Shown: piece by piece, positions 21,131 through 21,851 of the stretch
How positions within the stretch are numbered: position 1 is the first letter of the stretch
How the letters are laid out: each line of letters starts with the position of its first letter
Virus record (IMG/VR): IMGVR_UViG_3300005549_000033
Span: 1-21,851 of that record
Direction: 5' to 3' (one strand)
Origin: a virus
DNA: 21,851 bases
Position numbers and translations under genes: made by a program
The notes under the pieces: model-generated
What the model saw: the letters and a program-made list of their open reading frames with translations, nothing else
Database searches by the model: none
What the model was told of the DNA's origin: nothing

Positions 21131-21378
21131 CCTACGACGACTCGCCGCTGCTCCCCGCCTCACCCCGCGAGGCGCTGGACCAGCCCATTCAACAGGGGGA
21201 GCCGCCCCAGCCGGGCACTGTTGGCAGCGCGGCTTCCCCTGATACCGAGGCCGCCGCCCGCGCAGCGGTCACCGCCGCCAGCCTCGCCAACGAACGGCGC
21301 TGGGCCACGCTCGACGCCGACGAGTACGACCGCGAAGCCTACGAGGACCGGGTGGATTGGGAGGCGAAGCAGCCATGA
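21127..21378 (+). CDS. Small acidic, probably disordered protein
   Basis: An 83-residue protein from ATG 21127, whose ATGA overlap with the membrane protein's stop fixes the start. The N-terminal half is Pro/Gln/Ser-rich and looks disordered. The C-terminal half is helical and charged (AAARAAVTAASLANERRW, DADEYDREAYEDRVDW). No family is recognised. The tight coupling suggests co-expression with the membrane protein and the next gene. Confidence 0.55.
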   Translation: MTYDDSPLLPASPREALDQPIQQGEPPQPGTVGSAASPDTEAAARAAVTAASLANERRWATLDADEYDREAYEDRVDWEAKQP

Positions 21379-21602
21379 GCACGGTCTACTGCGGCGATAA
21401 CTGCAATCACACCGGGCCACATAACTACCCGCCGCCGAACGTCCCACCTGAGCCGCCTCATGAGCATGTGTGGGCCGCTGTAGGAATGGAGCGCAACTTC
21501 GGTGGTGGCGTTGGCTGGGTCATTCAATCGTGCCTATGCGGTGAAGTTCGCCGCGTCGCCCTACCGAAGGACTATCCCGGTTGGGTAGACGACCTCGCAT
21601 GA
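21375..21602 (+). CDS. Small Cys/His-rich protein
   Basis: A 75-residue protein from ATG 21375 in an ATGA overlap. The N-terminus YCGDNCNHTGPHNYPPP and the later SCLCG give four Cys and several His that could bind zinc. The middle has HVWAAVGMERNFGGGVGWVIQ. It resembles small zinc-ribbon proteins common in actinobacteriophages; function unknown. The stop overlaps the next ATG (21599). Confidence 0.55.
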   Translation: MSTVYCGDNCNHTGPHNYPPPNVPPEPPHEHVWAAVGMERNFGGGVGWVIQSCLCGEVRRVALPKDYPGWVDDLA

Positions 21603-21851
21603 CCCTCGAGGAAGACCCCAACGTCATGCGCCCCGCTTTCCTAGGCCGCCCCGACGTCGACTGGCGTGGGTTCAGCGCCCAGGAGATCGCCGACCTGCGG
21701 GCCTTGCGCGAACTGCATCGGCCTTGGTCCTCGCAGGACCGCGACTGGGCCGGCGTCCCACTCCACGCTGGCAACGGCGTCATGGAGATCGTGCCGTTCT
21801 CGATCGACCTGGTGGAGCCGCACTGCAAGCGGTACTGGCGGCACGAGGCCA
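21599..21851 (+). CDS. Hypothetical protein, 5' part only
   Basis: An open frame from ATG 21599 (ATGA overlap) that runs off the right edge after about 84 codons. It reads MTLEEDPNVMRPAFLGRPDV, later SAQEIADLRALRELHRPW, then VPFSIDLVEPHCKRYWRHEA. Composition is normal for a real gene, with no low-complexity bias. No family is recognised from this fragment. Confidence 0.55.
   Translation, partial: MTLEEDPNVMRPAFLGRPDVDWRGFSAQEIADLRALRELHRPWSSQDRDWAGVPLHAGNGVMEIVPFSIDLVEPHCKRYWRHEA

Noticed and set aside
1-21851. tRNA genes, integrase, att sites or insertion sequences
   Set aside because: I saw no tRNA-like cloverleaf, no recombinase or transposase motifs and no flanking direct repeats; a computed tRNA scan would settle the first point.

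Overview
This window looks like a stretch of the late (virion structural) operon of a tailed phage or prophage with siphovirus-type gene order. Its high GC content, frequent GTG and TTG starts, and the families present suggest an actinobacterial host; this is inferred, because no host gene is present. All genes lie on the + strand and are packed tightly, most joined by ATGA or GTGA stop/start overlaps. No integrase, terminase, replication gene, tRNA or CRISPR array is visible.

Layout. Positions 1-5978 form the head module: the 3' end of a Mu gpF-like minor head protein, a small zinc-ribbon protein, three virion accessory or fibre-like proteins (one with a 60-nt-period repeat tract), a 21-codon micro-ORF, a prohead protease, and an HK97-fold major capsid protein. 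A small Lys/Ala/Pro-rich gene and a cluster of hairpins follow (6065-6320). Positions 6344-11714 hold an accessory island of an FkbM-type methyltransferase, four glycosyltransferase-like proteins (two clearly paralogous) and an HNH endonuclease. The structural operon resumes at 11588 with a head-tail connector, HK97 gp10-like protein, tail terminator, major tail protein, a tail assembly chaperone with a -1 frameshift site, the tape measure protein and a 1015-residue tail/fibre protein. After 20473 a sigma70-like promoter precedes a Zn-finger/LuxR-HTH protein and a chain of small overlapping genes, one of them a small membrane protein; the last gene runs off the right edge.

How the genes may work together. 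Protease, capsid, connector, gp10-like protein, tail terminator, tail tube, chaperone, tape measure and tail-tip protein form an ordinary head-and-tail assembly line. The unusual part is the sugar-transfer and methylation island placed inside it, together with Ser/Gly/Ala/Thr-rich repeat and fibre-like proteins in the head module. The most economical hypothesis is virion decoration: late-expressed enzymes build or attach a methylated glycan on a capsid or fibre protein. The acceptor cannot be identified from sequence alone. The best-supported hidden feature is the -1 frameshift at 14641-14647 (CCCTTTA followed by a hairpin capped with cUUCGg), which opens a coherent 89-residue extension found in no single reading frame.
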